Part shown: positions 10,490 to 20,640 of the stretch, one piece after another | How positions within the stretch are numbered: position 1 is the first letter of the stretch | How the letters are laid out: each line of letters begins with the position of its first letter | NCBI GenBank assembly: GCA_002633005.1 | Contig: NMRA01000683.1 | Location: 3,035-57,873, forward strand | Source: Phoronis australis | Taxonomy: Eukaryota > Phoronida > Phoronidae | Length of the DNA stretch: 54,839 nucleotides | Direction of reading: 5' to 3' | Made by a program: the position numbers and the translations under genes | The notes under the pieces: model-generated | The model's input: the letters and a program-made list of their open reading frames with translations, nothing else | Databases searched by the model: none | Told to the model about the DNA's origin: nothing

Positions 10490-12442
10490 ATGCTTTTCCG
10501 AGGTACATGTAGGAAGATGCGAACCGTGGCAGTTGCAATGACACTGGTTTTCGTATTAGTCATTTTATTGCAAAATGCATCCCGCCTTTATATTCGTGAG
10601 CACGAACATCCAAGAGAAAATGAACAAAGACCGATTGAACCTCTTGCCTCAGCGGCCAGTGCTTACAAAGGAAACGAAAACCAAGTGGCTTGTCTTTATC
10701 CCAAATTGGACCCTTGGGACAAGGGATTGACGAATCTTCTGAAGGACTCCCCGCCATTAAAGTGTGCAGCATCAGATAAAAACTGGGTTGAACTTGTCGA
10801 TAGAAAAATTATCATGCCTTTTACAAAAAAATTCGGGACTGTGTCGTGCCGAGTTACTCCATTTACAAGATTTTCAGATTACGACACGCACGAAATAAAG
10901 GAAATTCCAATGGCTAACAACACCGTGTTGCCATCCGATTTCTTTCGAGTAAGGTGCTCGGCAGGAAATGGTTCTTATACCTACAATAACATCCACGCTG
11001 GAGTGCGCATAGAAAAAAGTCTCCTCAACTGTAGACTTTTAACTAAGGATGGTTTGGGATTGAATGTTCTTATGATAGGACTGGACTCAGTGTCCAGGAT
11101 GACATTTATGCGAAAATTACCAAAAACAATCAAATACCTCACGGATGTTTTGGGAACTGTTATACTGAAAGGGTACAACATAGTTGGCGATGGTACACCC
11201 CAAGCATTGATTCCAATTTTGACTGGACGAACTGAGCTAGAGTTACCGAGAGCTTTGAAACGACTAAAAAACGGTGTATCGTGTGACGTCTTCCCAATGG
11301 TGTGGAAAAACTTCTCAGAAAAGGGCTACGTGACAGCCTTTGGAGAGGATGAGGTTGGCTACGGAGCCTTTACATTTCGTATGAACGGCTTCACAAAGCA
11401 GCCAACAGACCATTATATGAGAACCTTCTATAATAAACTAAAGAAAGAAGAACATAAACCCTACTGCATTGGAGATCGTCCTCGATTTAGAGTTGCTTTG
11501 GATAATATCCGTGAATTCATGGAAACTTATAGAAGTTGTCCGAGGTTTGGTTTCATGTTTCACAACGAGATAAGTCATGATGGTAGTGAACTACTTCATA
11601 CAGCTGACGATGATTTAGTTGAAACGTTGAAAAAAATGAGAAATAGCGGATTGCTTGACAATACCATGCTTATCGTTATGTCAGATCACGGGGCCAGGTT
11701 TAGTAAACTTCGACAAACGGTACAAGGGAAGCAAGAGGAAAGAAATCCTTTCTTTTCGTTTACGTTTCCCCAATGGTTCGCGACAAAACACCAGAAAGCC
11801 TTCAGCAATGTCATAAAAAACTCAGAGCGGCTTGTAACTCCATTTGATATATACCCTACTCTCATGGACATGCTGGACTTCCGTGGCACAGAAATGGGAG
11901 ACAAGACAACACGAGGAATAAGCATTTTTCAAGAAATTCCATTAAGTAGAACGTGCAAAGATGCTGGAGTGGAGCCGCATTGGTGTAACTGTCTTCATTG
12001 GAAAGCAATAAACAAGACGGATGACAGAGTTAGAGAGGCATCTTTGAAACTAGTGGAACACATAAATGAACTAACGAATCCGAGAAGGTCGATATGTCTT
12101 AAATTGTCCCTAAAGAACATAATCCAAAGCTCTATTTATGAATTGTCTAAGGAAATGTTAGCCTTTCAAAAAACTGTGGATCTAGACGGTTTTAAACCGG
12201 ACCTCAGTGGAAAGATGCGCTCAGAGAAGGAAGTGTTTCAAATTGTTATCAGTACAACACCAAATAATGGGTTGTATGAAAGTAGTGTTGAACGCAATGT
12301 TGCAAGCAATGTCTATACCGTTCGCACGAGTGATATTAGTCGGACAAATTCATATGGCGAAGACGCGCATTGCGTGGTGAATACGGAAGAGCAGTTGAGA
12401 AAATTTTGTCTTTGTCGGGATCGCTTTCGGCAGACGTCATAA
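10490..12442 (+). CDS. DUF229 family protein, alkaline-phosphatase/sulfatase-like
   Basis: Intact, uninterrupted 650-codon frame; ATG at 10490 has A at -3 and an in-frame TAA lies 12 bases upstream (10478-10480). Residues 13-28 are hydrophobic after a basic N-terminus, indicating a type II signal anchor with the rest outside the cytoplasm or in the Golgi/ER lumen. The DUF229 signature is clear: LNVLMIGLDSVSR (191-203, probable metal ligand Asp199), GDGTPQALIPILTG (233-246, Thr236 at the expected nucleophile position), FHNEISHD (357-364), MSDHG (397-401, Asp399/His400), FPQWF (426-430), TPFDIYPTLMD (450-460) and HWCNCLHW (497-504). N-glycosylation sequons occur at 143, 160, 274 and 508. Family members belong to the alkaline-phosphatase superfamily; substrate is unknown. 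The long C-terminal tail (about 530-650) shows no recognised domain. Absence of introns suggests a single large exon or an old retrocopy. Confidence 0.93.
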   Translation: MLFRGTCRKMRTVAVAMTLVFVLVILLQNASRLYIREHEHPRENEQRPIEPLASAASAYKGNENQVACLYPKLDPWDKGLTNLLKDSPPLKCAASDKNWVELVDRKIIMPFTKKFGTVSCRVTPFTRFSDYDTHEIKEIPMANNTVLPSDFFRVRCSAGNGSYTYNNIHAGVRIEKSLLNCRLLTKDGLGLNVLMIGLDSVSRMTFMRKLPKTIKYLTDVLGTVILKGYNIVGDGTPQALIPILTGRTELELPRALKRLKNGVSCDVFPMVWKNFSEKGYVTAFGEDEVGYGAFTFRMNGFTKQPTDHYMRTFYNKLKKEEHKPYCIGDRPRFRVALDNIREFMETYRSCPRFGFMFHNEISHDGSELLHTADDDLVETLKKMRNSGLLDNTMLIVMSDHGARFSKLRQTVQGKQEERNPFFSFTFPQWFATKHQKAFSNVIKNSERLVTPFDIYPTLMDMLDFRGTEMGDKTTRGISIFQEIPLSRTCKDAGVEPHWCNCLHWKAINKTDDRVREASLKLVEHINELTNPRRSICLKLSLKNIIQSSIYELSKEMLAFQKTVDLDGFKPDLSGKMRSEKEVFQIVISTTPNNGLYESSVERNVASNVYTVRTSDISRTNSYGEDAHCVVNTEEQLRKFCLCRDRFRQTS

Positions 12443-12523
12443 TGTTTTGTATAGCGAAAAGTTTAACTGAAACCATGGCTGCTTTTTATGAAGCACCAAA
12501 TGATTCTGAAACGACTGCCTTTA

Positions 12524-13060
12524 CTGCGCGCTGAAATGGGCTTGTTCAACATGCACTTTTGCATAATCAAAGCTCTGAATTAGTTACTCAGCGCGTTGAA
12601 TTGGGTCGTACTTGTATGAACGAGCATATTTCTGCTCTTGTTTAACGCGCACTTTTGTTTAATCAACGCGAAGTTTTCCTTAATCAACACCTAGTGATGC
12701 TTAATCAACGCTCTGAATTAGTTATTCGTTATATACAATCAAATTTAAACTTTACATTCAGTACAAAATTAACGGCAACCTAATTTACGTGCTCACTCAC
12801 ATGCAGATACATGCAGTCTTCCGCTATTTTGAGATTTAAGAATACGGATGTGAGTGGATTATATGAACAGATTGAATGTGCGGGTTGAATAAGCAATGCA
12901 TGTAGTATGCGTTGAATAAAAACCGAAATCATTTAATAACGAATCCAGCGCGTTGAATATACAATTCACCGCGTTGATTAAGCAATACTACTTACCGATT
13001 GAACCAAATGTGACCGTTGAATAAACACATTTCAACACGCCGAAATGTGCTCGCTTAAGA
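12524..13060. repeat. Inverted arrays of a 21-bp minisatellite
   Basis: Immediately 3' of the DUF229 gene. The left array (to about 12725) holds units beginning TAATCAACGC with an exact 21-bp step at 12660, 12681 and 12702, plus degenerate units upstream. The right array (about 12870-13060) holds the reverse complement, GCGTTGAATA / GCGTTGATTA (for example 12950 and 12971, again 21 bp apart). A non-repetitive spacer of about 140 bp separates them. Possible polyadenylation words AATAAA fall inside the right array (about 12915 and 13020), so the gene's 3' end may lie in the repeat. Confidence 0.75.
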
Positions 13061-13790
13061 ACCCTCTGACGCTTCACAGCTCCTGTCTTGGTACATGTAC
13101 ATGTGCATTACTAGGTGACGGTAATTAGGTAATGGTGTGTGGGTGTGCGGGTATGTGGGGGTGTAAAACCTAAAATCACTTGGCAAACGACAAGTGTGAT
13201 TTCATTTCCTCCGAAGAGGAATTACTTGATAAGTCGTGAAAGTCAGGTAAAGATTATGTACAATAGGCTCTGTGTATTTAGTCAAACATCTACAATGCTA
13301 AAGATTTTGACTCAAAATAAACGTAGAAAGCCTGCAGAATTTTAATAACAACGAATCTCCTAACATTGAGTCACTTGACCATACTTTTTTCAATAAAATT
13401 CAGCAAAAAGATAAAGTCATAGCAAAAAAAAAACAGTAACAGTAACAGTACCACATTTCGCTCAATATAAACTTCAAGGACGCTGTAACGGTTTTTGAAA
13501 TTACCATTTCATTTTCATTTTCCTAAACTTACGAGGGTCCTACAAATCTTTATGCCGTTATTTTTATATGTCAAGGTGTGTCGTGAAAACGACTGATTTT
13601 TCATTTTGTCAGTTCAATGTGAAAAGTGTTTGAGATGAATTTTTGAAGTTTAATACCTATAGTCTTTGTTGTGTAGCAGAACATGGGACTGAGGTTTGCT
13701 TAGTTATTATCAACTTAGACAATTACATTTTAGAAACGGAAATATTAGTGATAACAAGTAGCAGCATATGTTGATGAAAACAGCGACGTA
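13061..13790. other. Non-coding stretch, nothing recognised
   Basis: No gene is supported. It contains a TACATGTACATGTGCAT palindromic stretch (about 13092) and a short A-rich and AACAGT simple repeat (about 13423-13450). The ORF at 13139-13345 lacks any domain. Confidence 0.45.
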
Positions 13791-13799
13791 TTTAAATCG

Positions 13800-13843
13800 G
13801 CTTGACAAGTTTCGGCGCTTGTTAAAACACCATCCTCAGAAGC
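13800..13843 (-). ncRNA. Hammerhead-ribozyme-like core (copy 2)
   Basis: Read on the minus strand: stem I GCTT (13840-13843), CTGAGGA (13833-13839), one extra T, stem II GGTGT (13827-13831) pairing with GCGCC (13814-13818) through G-C and G-U pairs, GAAA (13810-13813), then ACTTGT, C, and stem I AAGC (13800-13803). Compared with copy 1, stem I has changed from ACTT/AAGT to GCTT/AAGC, a paired change, and stem II stays pairable despite ACACC becoming GCGCC. That is the pattern expected of a conserved RNA fold. Confidence 0.5.
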
Positions 13844-14209
13844 TAAAAAAACAGTTGCCACTTTGTCAGGCCCAACAACAAGTAATGATACATAGACACA
13901 AACAGTTACAATGGAGTATAACGAAACACTATACTAACAATGACAGCCTGTGTTGTTCTGGTTGCCCATTGAGACTGGGCTTACACACCAATTGATATCC
14001 AGAGCCTCCGAATTTTCAGCTGCCTTGTTGTTTCTGTTTGGTCTATTTTAGCAAAGCTGTTGAAAGAGAATATTGCTCATAACAATGGTCGGAGTTCTAT
14101 AAACGAAAATTAATATGTGAACCTCTGTCAGATTATAGACGTTCCCTGATTAGGGTTTTTAAATGGCGAAACTTTTGTTGTTGAGCCTAGCTAGATGGCT
14201 ATTGTTTTC

Positions 14210-14240
14210 ATTTCTGAGGAATGTCGAAATATGTCAAGCC
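14210..14240 (+). ncRNA. Decayed hammerhead-like core (copy 3)
   Basis: Retains CTGAGGA (14214-14220) and GAAATATGTC (14226-14235), but the stem II hairpin between them is reduced to five bases, so this copy cannot fold as a hammerhead. It is a degraded member of the same repeat. Confidence 0.4.
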
Positions 14241-14564
14241 GATTTAAATCCATTGTTGTTTTTACCAAAATATTAGTGAGTAGCTGTACTGTAGTTTGTC
14301 AGGTTGCGATCGAGGTTTACCTATTTTCTCGGTTTATAGGTTTGGAACTCTTGCCCTCGACGCGTTTTATTTGAGTGTACTCCTGAAGATGAACGGTCAT
14401 GTATATGTTGTAACTCAAATTCAGATGAAGATGAACTGCATTTTAAACGTGATTGTCCTTGTATTATTCACATTTATTTCTCTTCCAAATACCTAACTTT
14501 TCAGACCAAATATTCTCAATACAGGTTGGGTACATGCACGTTGTAGCAAAACAAAACAGACGCA

Positions 14565-15819
14565 GATGGCTTTACTCACAGCAGTAGCAGCATAATAAAA
14601 AACACAAAACACGAATTATAAATACAGTAATGCAAGCAGAACGACGGGAAAACATGTTAACACATTCTAAACCACTATCGTAACAATTAACTGCACGACC
14701 GTCACTAGCTCAACTAAACTCAACCTCAACTATTGAAACCCTGAAATATACTTTATGCTAAAAGGCAATACCGCGTAGGTAACATAAAAGGCAAACCCAC
14801 CGGGCAACGCCCAAGAAAACGGCGACGGGAGAAGGCATACTCTAGGCCAAGCGTTAGAAAAGGCGGCACGAGAATAAACAGTTGGAAACAACGACATCTG
14901 ACGGAAGAACTACACTGTTACTGAGTTTACTTAAAATGCGGGAAACATGCGTACAGTAAGCGTAACTCGAAATAACACGACGTGGCGGTATAAAGTAACA
15001 CTGTTCCCGGAAACAGGGTAATCAAGATTCACTTCAACAAACATCGCTGCAGACAGCCATGAAAAATAAACAACACAAAAATCATATTTATTTACGAGAG
15101 ACTGCAAATGTTCACTGAGTGCCACACCCAGCAGAAAAAAATTATTGACCAGGCGATGGGGGGTAGACGAAATAGTTTTCACGGCATAGCANGATGGCTT
15201 TACTCACAGCAGTAGCAGTATAATAAAAAACACAAAGCACGAATTATAAATACAGTAATGCAAGCTGAACGACGGGAAAACATGTTAACACATTCTAAAC
15301 CACTATCGTAACAATTAACTGCACGACCGTCACTAGCTCAACTAAACTCAACCTCAACTATTGAAACCCCGAAATATACTTTATTCTAAAAGGCAATACC
15401 GCGTAGGTAACATAAAAGGCAAACCCACCGGGCAACGCCCAAGAAAATGGCGACGGGAGAAGGCATACTCTAGGCCAAGCGTTAGAAAAGGCGGCACAAG
15501 AATAAACAGTTGGAAACAACGACATCTGAGGGAAGAACTACACTGTTACTGAGTTTACTTAAAATGCGGGAAACATGCGTACAGTACGCGTAACTCGAAA
15601 TAACACGACGTGGCGGTATAAAGTAACACTGTTCCCGGAAACAGGGTAATCAAGATTCACTTCAACAAACATCGCTGCAGACAGCCGTGAATAATAAACA
15701 ACACAAAAATCATATTTATTTACGAGAGACTGCAAATGTTCACTGAGTGCCACACCCAGCAGAAAAAAATTATTGACCAGGCGATGGAGGGTAGACGAAA
15801 TAGTTTTCACGGCATAGCA
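14565..15819. repeat. 627-bp block present twice around a single N
   Basis: Copy 1 is 14565-15191 and copy 2 is 15193-15819, each 627 bases, joined by one N at 15192. About a dozen single-base differences are visible, near 2%. Short open frames run through both copies (15361-15552 on +, 14931-15182 and 15559-15870 on -), but the differences seen in the minus-strand frame change amino acids, giving no sign of selection. The exact abutment at an N suggests two alleles placed side by side by the assembler rather than a real tandem duplication. Confidence 0.88.
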
Positions 15820-15892
15820 GCTTCGAACAATATCCCTGACATCCTTGAAGACGTTCACGACCCCTCCCATGGGTCAACTACTTGGATTTCTC

Positions 15893-16010
15893 CACGTACT
15901 CTCGTCCTTGACTATGACAACATCGTGGATTGTTCGAAAACCCCTCGACCCCCACACTGTTCGACCCACGGTCCTCTCAACCCACAACCCCCTCGACCCA
16001 TCACTTACAT
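15893..16010 (-). repeat. GGGTCGAGGGGG-type repeat, minus copy
   Basis: C-rich on the + strand with repeated CTCGACCC words; its reverse complement matches 18495-18605, including a shared GAACAATCC word beside the G-rich part. Open frames overlapping it on both strands are compositional. Part of a dispersed repeat pair in inverted orientation. Confidence 0.65.
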
Positions 16011-16290
16011 TACCCAAAGCCGGGTTCGGCTCCGTCAGATTATGGACTCTCCATTTGCTTTGCTGGGTCTGTACAGCTGTACAAACCAGCACAACTAGCA
16101 ACAGACAGACACACGTTTCAAACGAACCATGAACAAGGCGCAGGAACAACGCACCTTTTCTGAGAGAAACGGCAGACGGACCTCTGAAGCATCGAAAACA
16201 GGCAGATGCCCCTTTCGTCTCATAGCAAGCATAGCTAAACAGAAATGCCGACTGCAACCACGAACTATTTTTCAGTTTGGCAGACCATAG

Positions 16291-16370
16291 ACCTAATTCA
16301 CGCCGGCAGGAAGCGCGTTCCTGAACGAGGCTCGCTACGATAGCTGTCTGTTGGCTTACCGGCATAGTTG
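16291..16370 (+). repeat. Terminal fragment of the 17.7/48.1-kb repeat
   Basis: Begins TAGACCTAATTCACGC and continues GAGGCTCGCTACGATA, resembling the end of the inverted repeat at 48061 (TAGACCCAATTCACGC ... GAGGCTCACTGCGATA). It marks a third, divergent end of that element, implying a terminal sequence of a transposable element. Confidence 0.5.
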
Positions 16371-16854
16371 TATTCCGCGTTGCTCGAAGGACTAGAAAAA
16401 TACGAACATTCAACTGTCTGTTTTACAATACATGTACATGCACCTAAGGACGTTGAGATTCGGAAGCGTTGGGTCGTTGCCACTTACGCCGCGACGAAGG
16501 AAAATATGTCCGTGTAAAATTTATAAATGGTTTCAAAAAGTTAGATCACATTTCTGTCACATCTCGGTTGCCGAGCATCATAGCAGCAACAGGAGAATCT
16601 TCGGCCAACCAGGTTGTGTTTTCAAGATTACGTGATTAAACATGATGCATTTTTCTTTGCAAAAGTGACAGCGTCCTCAATCCCTCGATTTTGGAGCCAA
16701 ATACCGGCCCTATTCCCATATCAAAATTTTTGAAAAATCACGCGAAATTCCCCCCTCGAGGTCTAAGAATTTCCCCAGTGATTGAACATTTCTTTTCGAA
16801 GTTCAAATCACCTAACCACACAGGTGACAATTTGAAAGAGCGCAAAATGCTACT

Positions 16855-17752
16855 TGAAACAGAGCCTATGAGAACTTCCAACAGGGCGGAGGCGCTATTG
16901 ATGGTGATCGGGTGGTAGATTTTTGCCCTCACTCTGCGAAAAAATTCCACTCTCAGAGGGCACAGGCACCTTTCCCTTCGGATGAACGAGGCCCCTGAAG
17001 AAACGTGATAACTATGCTTGCTCTGTCCAGTTAACTGAAATTGAGCTCTAAAACGAGATTATGCTTTGGACGAACGAATTAGGTGTTTTGATTTTAAAAT
17101 TTAACTTAGTCCAAGAAAGCAGAATTGATGGTCAAATAATTTCTATTTTCAATTACGAGCCTGGTTATTTATTTTAATAAAAATATATTTAATAACATCA
17201 ATTGTTTTTTCAGATCAACGACAAATCAACTGTTAGTCCCGGTAGTCCCTACCTCGGCAGGACCTAGGCTATGCTTGATAAACAAATTACTAAACCAGAT
17301 ATGACTAATTGCACATCACAGCAAAATGCGATGAGCCACCACTGTCGAATATATCTTCAACTCGTCAACAAAACGCGAAGATGACCTGGTTCGTTTAGAA
17401 AGCATTATCAACAATTTACAAGAAGAAACGTATTCCTGCATTCACCATAATATCTGATCCGTAACACTACGATGGCCGCAATTTGGTCAGATTTACTTTG
17501 TATGTTTCGAACCTAGTCTTCCAAAATACTTACATGTATACCCTTTCGTCAGACAACTCTTGAGTGCATTGACTTGTTCTCTTAAGTATTTTTCTATGTC
17601 TCTGTGGTTAATTATCGACACATTTTTATTATTTAATATCCAGGTTGGACTAGAAAGACCGGCCATTTAACTCACGCGATGTCAACTTCCGCTTTGTTTA
17701 TCGCAGTGAGTCTCGCTCTGGTTTTAATATCCGCCGCGTGAATGAGGTCTAT
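16855..17752 (-). mobile_element. Left arm of a distant inverted repeat (partner 48061-49490)
   Basis: Reverse complement of 48061-49490 over its full length. Clear shared words include CAATGGTGATCGGG-type sequence near 16900 (compare 49430-49450), TGAGCTCTAAAACGAG (17040, compare 49130) and the GACCGGCCATTTAACTCACG region (17660, compare 48135). Similarity stops sharply at GGTCTAT (about 17752), which looks like a transposon end. The left arm lacks about 300 bp (48840-49130) and the small hAT-type insert (49171-49325) present in the right arm. No transposase frame was found. Confidence 0.8.
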
Positions 17753-17827
17753 AAGCGCGACTACAGCTGGCCAGGGTTTTTGGCACACAAGTTGCCAAGC
17801 GCTCTGTCTGCCCGAGACCAGTCTCTC

Positions 17828-17953
17828 GTTCAGTAACGCTAGAACCTCGCTAAAAAGCAAGACTTCGCGAGATTACGTGAGATATTACCGTGAATTTGAA
17901 ATGCGAACACGTGAATTTGGTTAGATTTTAACTATGTCCTAGCGTTACTGAAC
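17828..17953. mobile_element. MITE with GTTCAGTAACGCTAG ends (copy 1)
   Basis: 126-bp element bounded by GTTCAGTAACGCTAG and its inverse CTAGCGTTACTGAAC. The interior carries AAAAGCAAGACTTCGCGAG and a CACGTGA word. A second copy lies at 19026-19164 and a more divergent one at about 27775-27897. There is no coding capacity, as usual for miniature inverted-repeat elements. A GCACGCC word follows both intact copies, so the true end may lie a few bases further out. Confidence 0.75.
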
Positions 17954-18494
17954 GCACGCCTGCTGTGCGGAGTCAGAGAGTACATGTACACTAATGTGTT
18001 CGTCCGCTGCAACAATGCCTCATGCAACAAAACACAAAATTCGAATTTATTACATCAAGACATGGGCTACGCAGCATTAAATTTAGTGGGGGGCATAGCC
18101 CCAAACCCCCTATGGTGCGCCGACCACGCAGGATTCTTTAACGACAGTCCTACACCTGACACTGAATTATTACAATTAAGAGACAAAATCGGCGACAATG
18201 AAGCATGAATCAAGATGAAATGCCCACCGGTCAACTAGTAATTACACTGATTTTATCTCAGGCAACACTTCAACAGTTGGTCTGAGGTTTTTCAGAAAAG
18301 CCTTCGATTTTCCTACATGTACGTGAATGTGCTTTTCTTTTGCCTTTTATTTTCGCAAAAATCTGCGAGGCCAATGATCGTCTACCTCTGTTCAACCACG
18401 TGGCGACAGTTAAGTCTTCAAGGAAAGTCACTGAGCGACTGAATAAGATTAAGAAGTGAGTAAAAATAGCAAAAATACTTCTAATTTTACTGAC

Positions 18495-18605
18495 AGGTTG
18501 GGGTCGAGGGGGTCGTGGGTCTAGGGCGTCGTAATTCGAGGAGGTCGATTGGGTTGAGGGGGTTTTAGAACAATCCCAACATCATGTACCTCGATGTTAC
18601 GCTTG
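18495..18605 (+). repeat. G-rich repeat with G-quadruplex motif
   Basis: Bases 18500-18526 contain four G-runs of three or more separated by four-base loops (GGGG, GGGGG, GGG, GGG), which fits the canonical quadruplex pattern. The segment is an inverted relative of 15893-16010. Function, if any, is unknown. Confidence 0.65.
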
Positions 18606-19025
18606 AGACCCTGTCACTTGTCACGTGTTTGAAATGTAACTACAAAATTCCTTCTTTCACTTGGTCCAGAAAAAGTTCGCCAACAATTGCACGCCGCTCC
18701 ACCTTTTGATCATATAAACGTCAGGCAGATCTGGAAGTTCCGGGAGGGAGAGAAACAATCTTGATCTTTGCTGTCAAAATGTGGTTAGGGATGAGCGGCT
18801 GGAGATTACCGGGTCAACACACAACGTTATCAAAGAGCAGGAATGAAAGATAGCATCTGGTTCACAAAGCAGTGTCCGGCACACGTCGGAGCCCAAGCGG
18901 TTACATTTTGTGAGTGTTGACGATAGAATCTTACATGTACGTGCATACTGTCAGGATTTAGTGAACATTACCTCGCTGCGTAGGAGAGTGGTAGCGCTGT
19001 TGCAAACGATATTAACCAGCCTCCC

Positions 19026-19164
19026 GTTCAGTAACGCTAGGACCTCGCTAAAAAGCAAGACTTCGCGAGATTACGTGAGATATTGCCGTGCATTGTAAAT
19101 AAGAGCACGTGACTTTGAATAGGTTTTAGCTATGGCCTAGCGTAGGTCCTAGCGTCTACTGAAC
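19026..19164. mobile_element. MITE with GTTCAGTAACGCTAG ends (copy 2)
   Basis: Closely matches 17828-17953 through the left two thirds (AAAAAGCAAGACTTCGCGAG shared) and ends in CTACTGAAC. Near its right end the TAGCGTAGGTCC segment is a short internal duplication relative to copy 1. Flanked by CTCCC and GCACGCC, as copy 1 is by CTCTC and GCACGCC. Confidence 0.75.
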
Positions 19165-19608
19165 GCACGCCAGGTTGCACCAGTAAAATTTCCGGGAAGT
19201 CGCACTCACGGAAAAGAAAAAGACACGCACGAGACGCGGGGGACGCAAGAAGAAATCACGATTTTGTTTTTCAGGAATATTATGCACAAACCGTAACACA
19301 TACCCGATCTGACGCTACCACACGTCACCGAAATTATTTGCAGCTGGTGGATTCAGCAGCCAATTTTTGCTCTCGGATCGTAGGTAGCGTTGATACTGTT
19401 TTGGTCCGTTTCGACCCCTGGGCTCCTAGCTCCCTCCCTGCGCCCACGAAATTCGTGCCTTTGTCAGAAAACATTGATCTCACAGGACCACGACGAGCCA
19501 AAATCCTGCGCTAGGCATGAATGATATTGCCAGCCTCGAGGTTGTTCACCATCTCCAAACGATTGACCCGGCTAGAAAGGGATATTAGCATAACATCATA
19601 GCACTTGC

Positions 19609-19745
19609 CAGTGGCGGATCTACGTTTTCAGTAAGGGGGGTTTAGGATCTATCCCGCAAAGGTCGAATCCGAGGCGCGTGGCGCCGAGCGGGGGGAGGTC
19701 GGGGGAGGGGTGTTCCCTCCTGCCGTGTAAGACATTTTGTTTTTG
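19609..19745 (+). mobile_element. hAT-like CAGTGGCGGATC element fragment
   Basis: Begins with CAGTGGCGGATCTACGTTTT and continues through a G-rich segment containing GAGGCGCGTGGCGCCGAGCG, which is matched in inverted orientation at about 51345-51415. The right end was not recognised. CAGTGGCGGATC-type termini recur at five other places in this window and are typical of non-autonomous hAT-type elements (family-level inference). Confidence 0.6.
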
Positions 19746-20374
19746 TAGCCAAATAGTGAAATTTCCATGCATCCTGGTAATTTTCTGGCACTTAACATGT
19801 CTCTGGAGTTTTTCTTAAGATAATTTAAAACCCTTCTCGAGTTTGTCACATGAACTTGGGTCATAAGTTTCGCGAAACCATATTTGTGCACATCTGGGTA
19901 TGAGTCACGCCACCAGCAAAAATTTTTGTTGGAACCGATGATCTGCTTACACACACCTTTTTTACCATACGAAAAGTCGTATACGAAAACGTGGGGCGTG
20001 TATACAGGGGTTTAGACAACTACCAAATATTCAAGAGCATACGTAGCACCGACGGGGCGTAAAAACTTAAATATCAGATGGTCGCGTAACAGCAGCCTCA
20101 AGTTGTTTAAGAACGAAGACCTGTACTCTTAGTCCGAAAATAAACATGTGTTCTGTCTCGTTACGAGAAAAACTGGTGAACGATGGTGCTTGCAGCTCAT
20201 AGTCTATTATTAAAGCGACAATAAACAATTAAGTATCATTTTATTAAGCTGAATTATGTTGACATTAATTGAAAAACGTCAAATGTATCAGGAAACAAAT
20301 CATCTGAAAACAGTTTCACGAAACCAAAACATTCTGTAGGCATACACCGTGTTTAAAAGATATACAGGACCAGT

Positions 20375-20640
20375 TCGCAGAGGGACCAGGTGTACACTGA
20401 GAGTACACAAAAAGGCTGGCCTGGTCCGTCACGAGACCAAAAGTAAACCTGTGCTTATTTTCCCTATAAAAACAGTCGATCTGTCGCGTGACAAAACAGT
20501 ACTGGCTGAGATGAATAGTTTTACGTTGGTAAAAAAACATCACAAGACTAGTTAGCCGAGGGACCAGAAGTATACTGAAACTCAATATCTACACAAATCA
20601 AGCTGGCCTGGTCCGTCGCGAGACCTAAAATGTACAATGC
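20375..20640. repeat. Two direct copies of a GGACCAG...CTGGTCC repeat
   Basis: Units starting at 20378 and 20556 (178 bp apart) each contain AGGGACCAG, a TATACTGA-like word, GGCTGGCCTGGTCCGTC and GCGAGACC. Inside each, GGACCAG and CTGGTCC are inverted, so each unit can form a hairpin. The second unit adjoins the end of the transposase pseudogene exon at 20640-20776. Confidence 0.65.

Larger units (their letters stand above)
13795..14255. mobile_element. Inverted pair of Penelope-type repeats
   Basis: The left half (13795-14010, minus orientation) matches 5880-6110, and a shorter copy (about 14160-14255) lies in plus orientation. The outer ends are reverse complements of each other (AAATCGGCTTGACAAG / ATGTCAAGCCGATTT), forming an element of roughly 460 bp with inverted ends. 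Each half carries a hammerhead-like core. This is a head-to-head arrangement of pseudo-LTR-like sequence; the Penelope assignment is inference. Confidence 0.5.

Noticed and set aside
15361-15870. Basic 63-codon plus ORF and 103-codon minus ORF in the 627-bp block
   Set aside because: The differences seen in the minus-strand frame change amino acids, and no domain is recognised in either.
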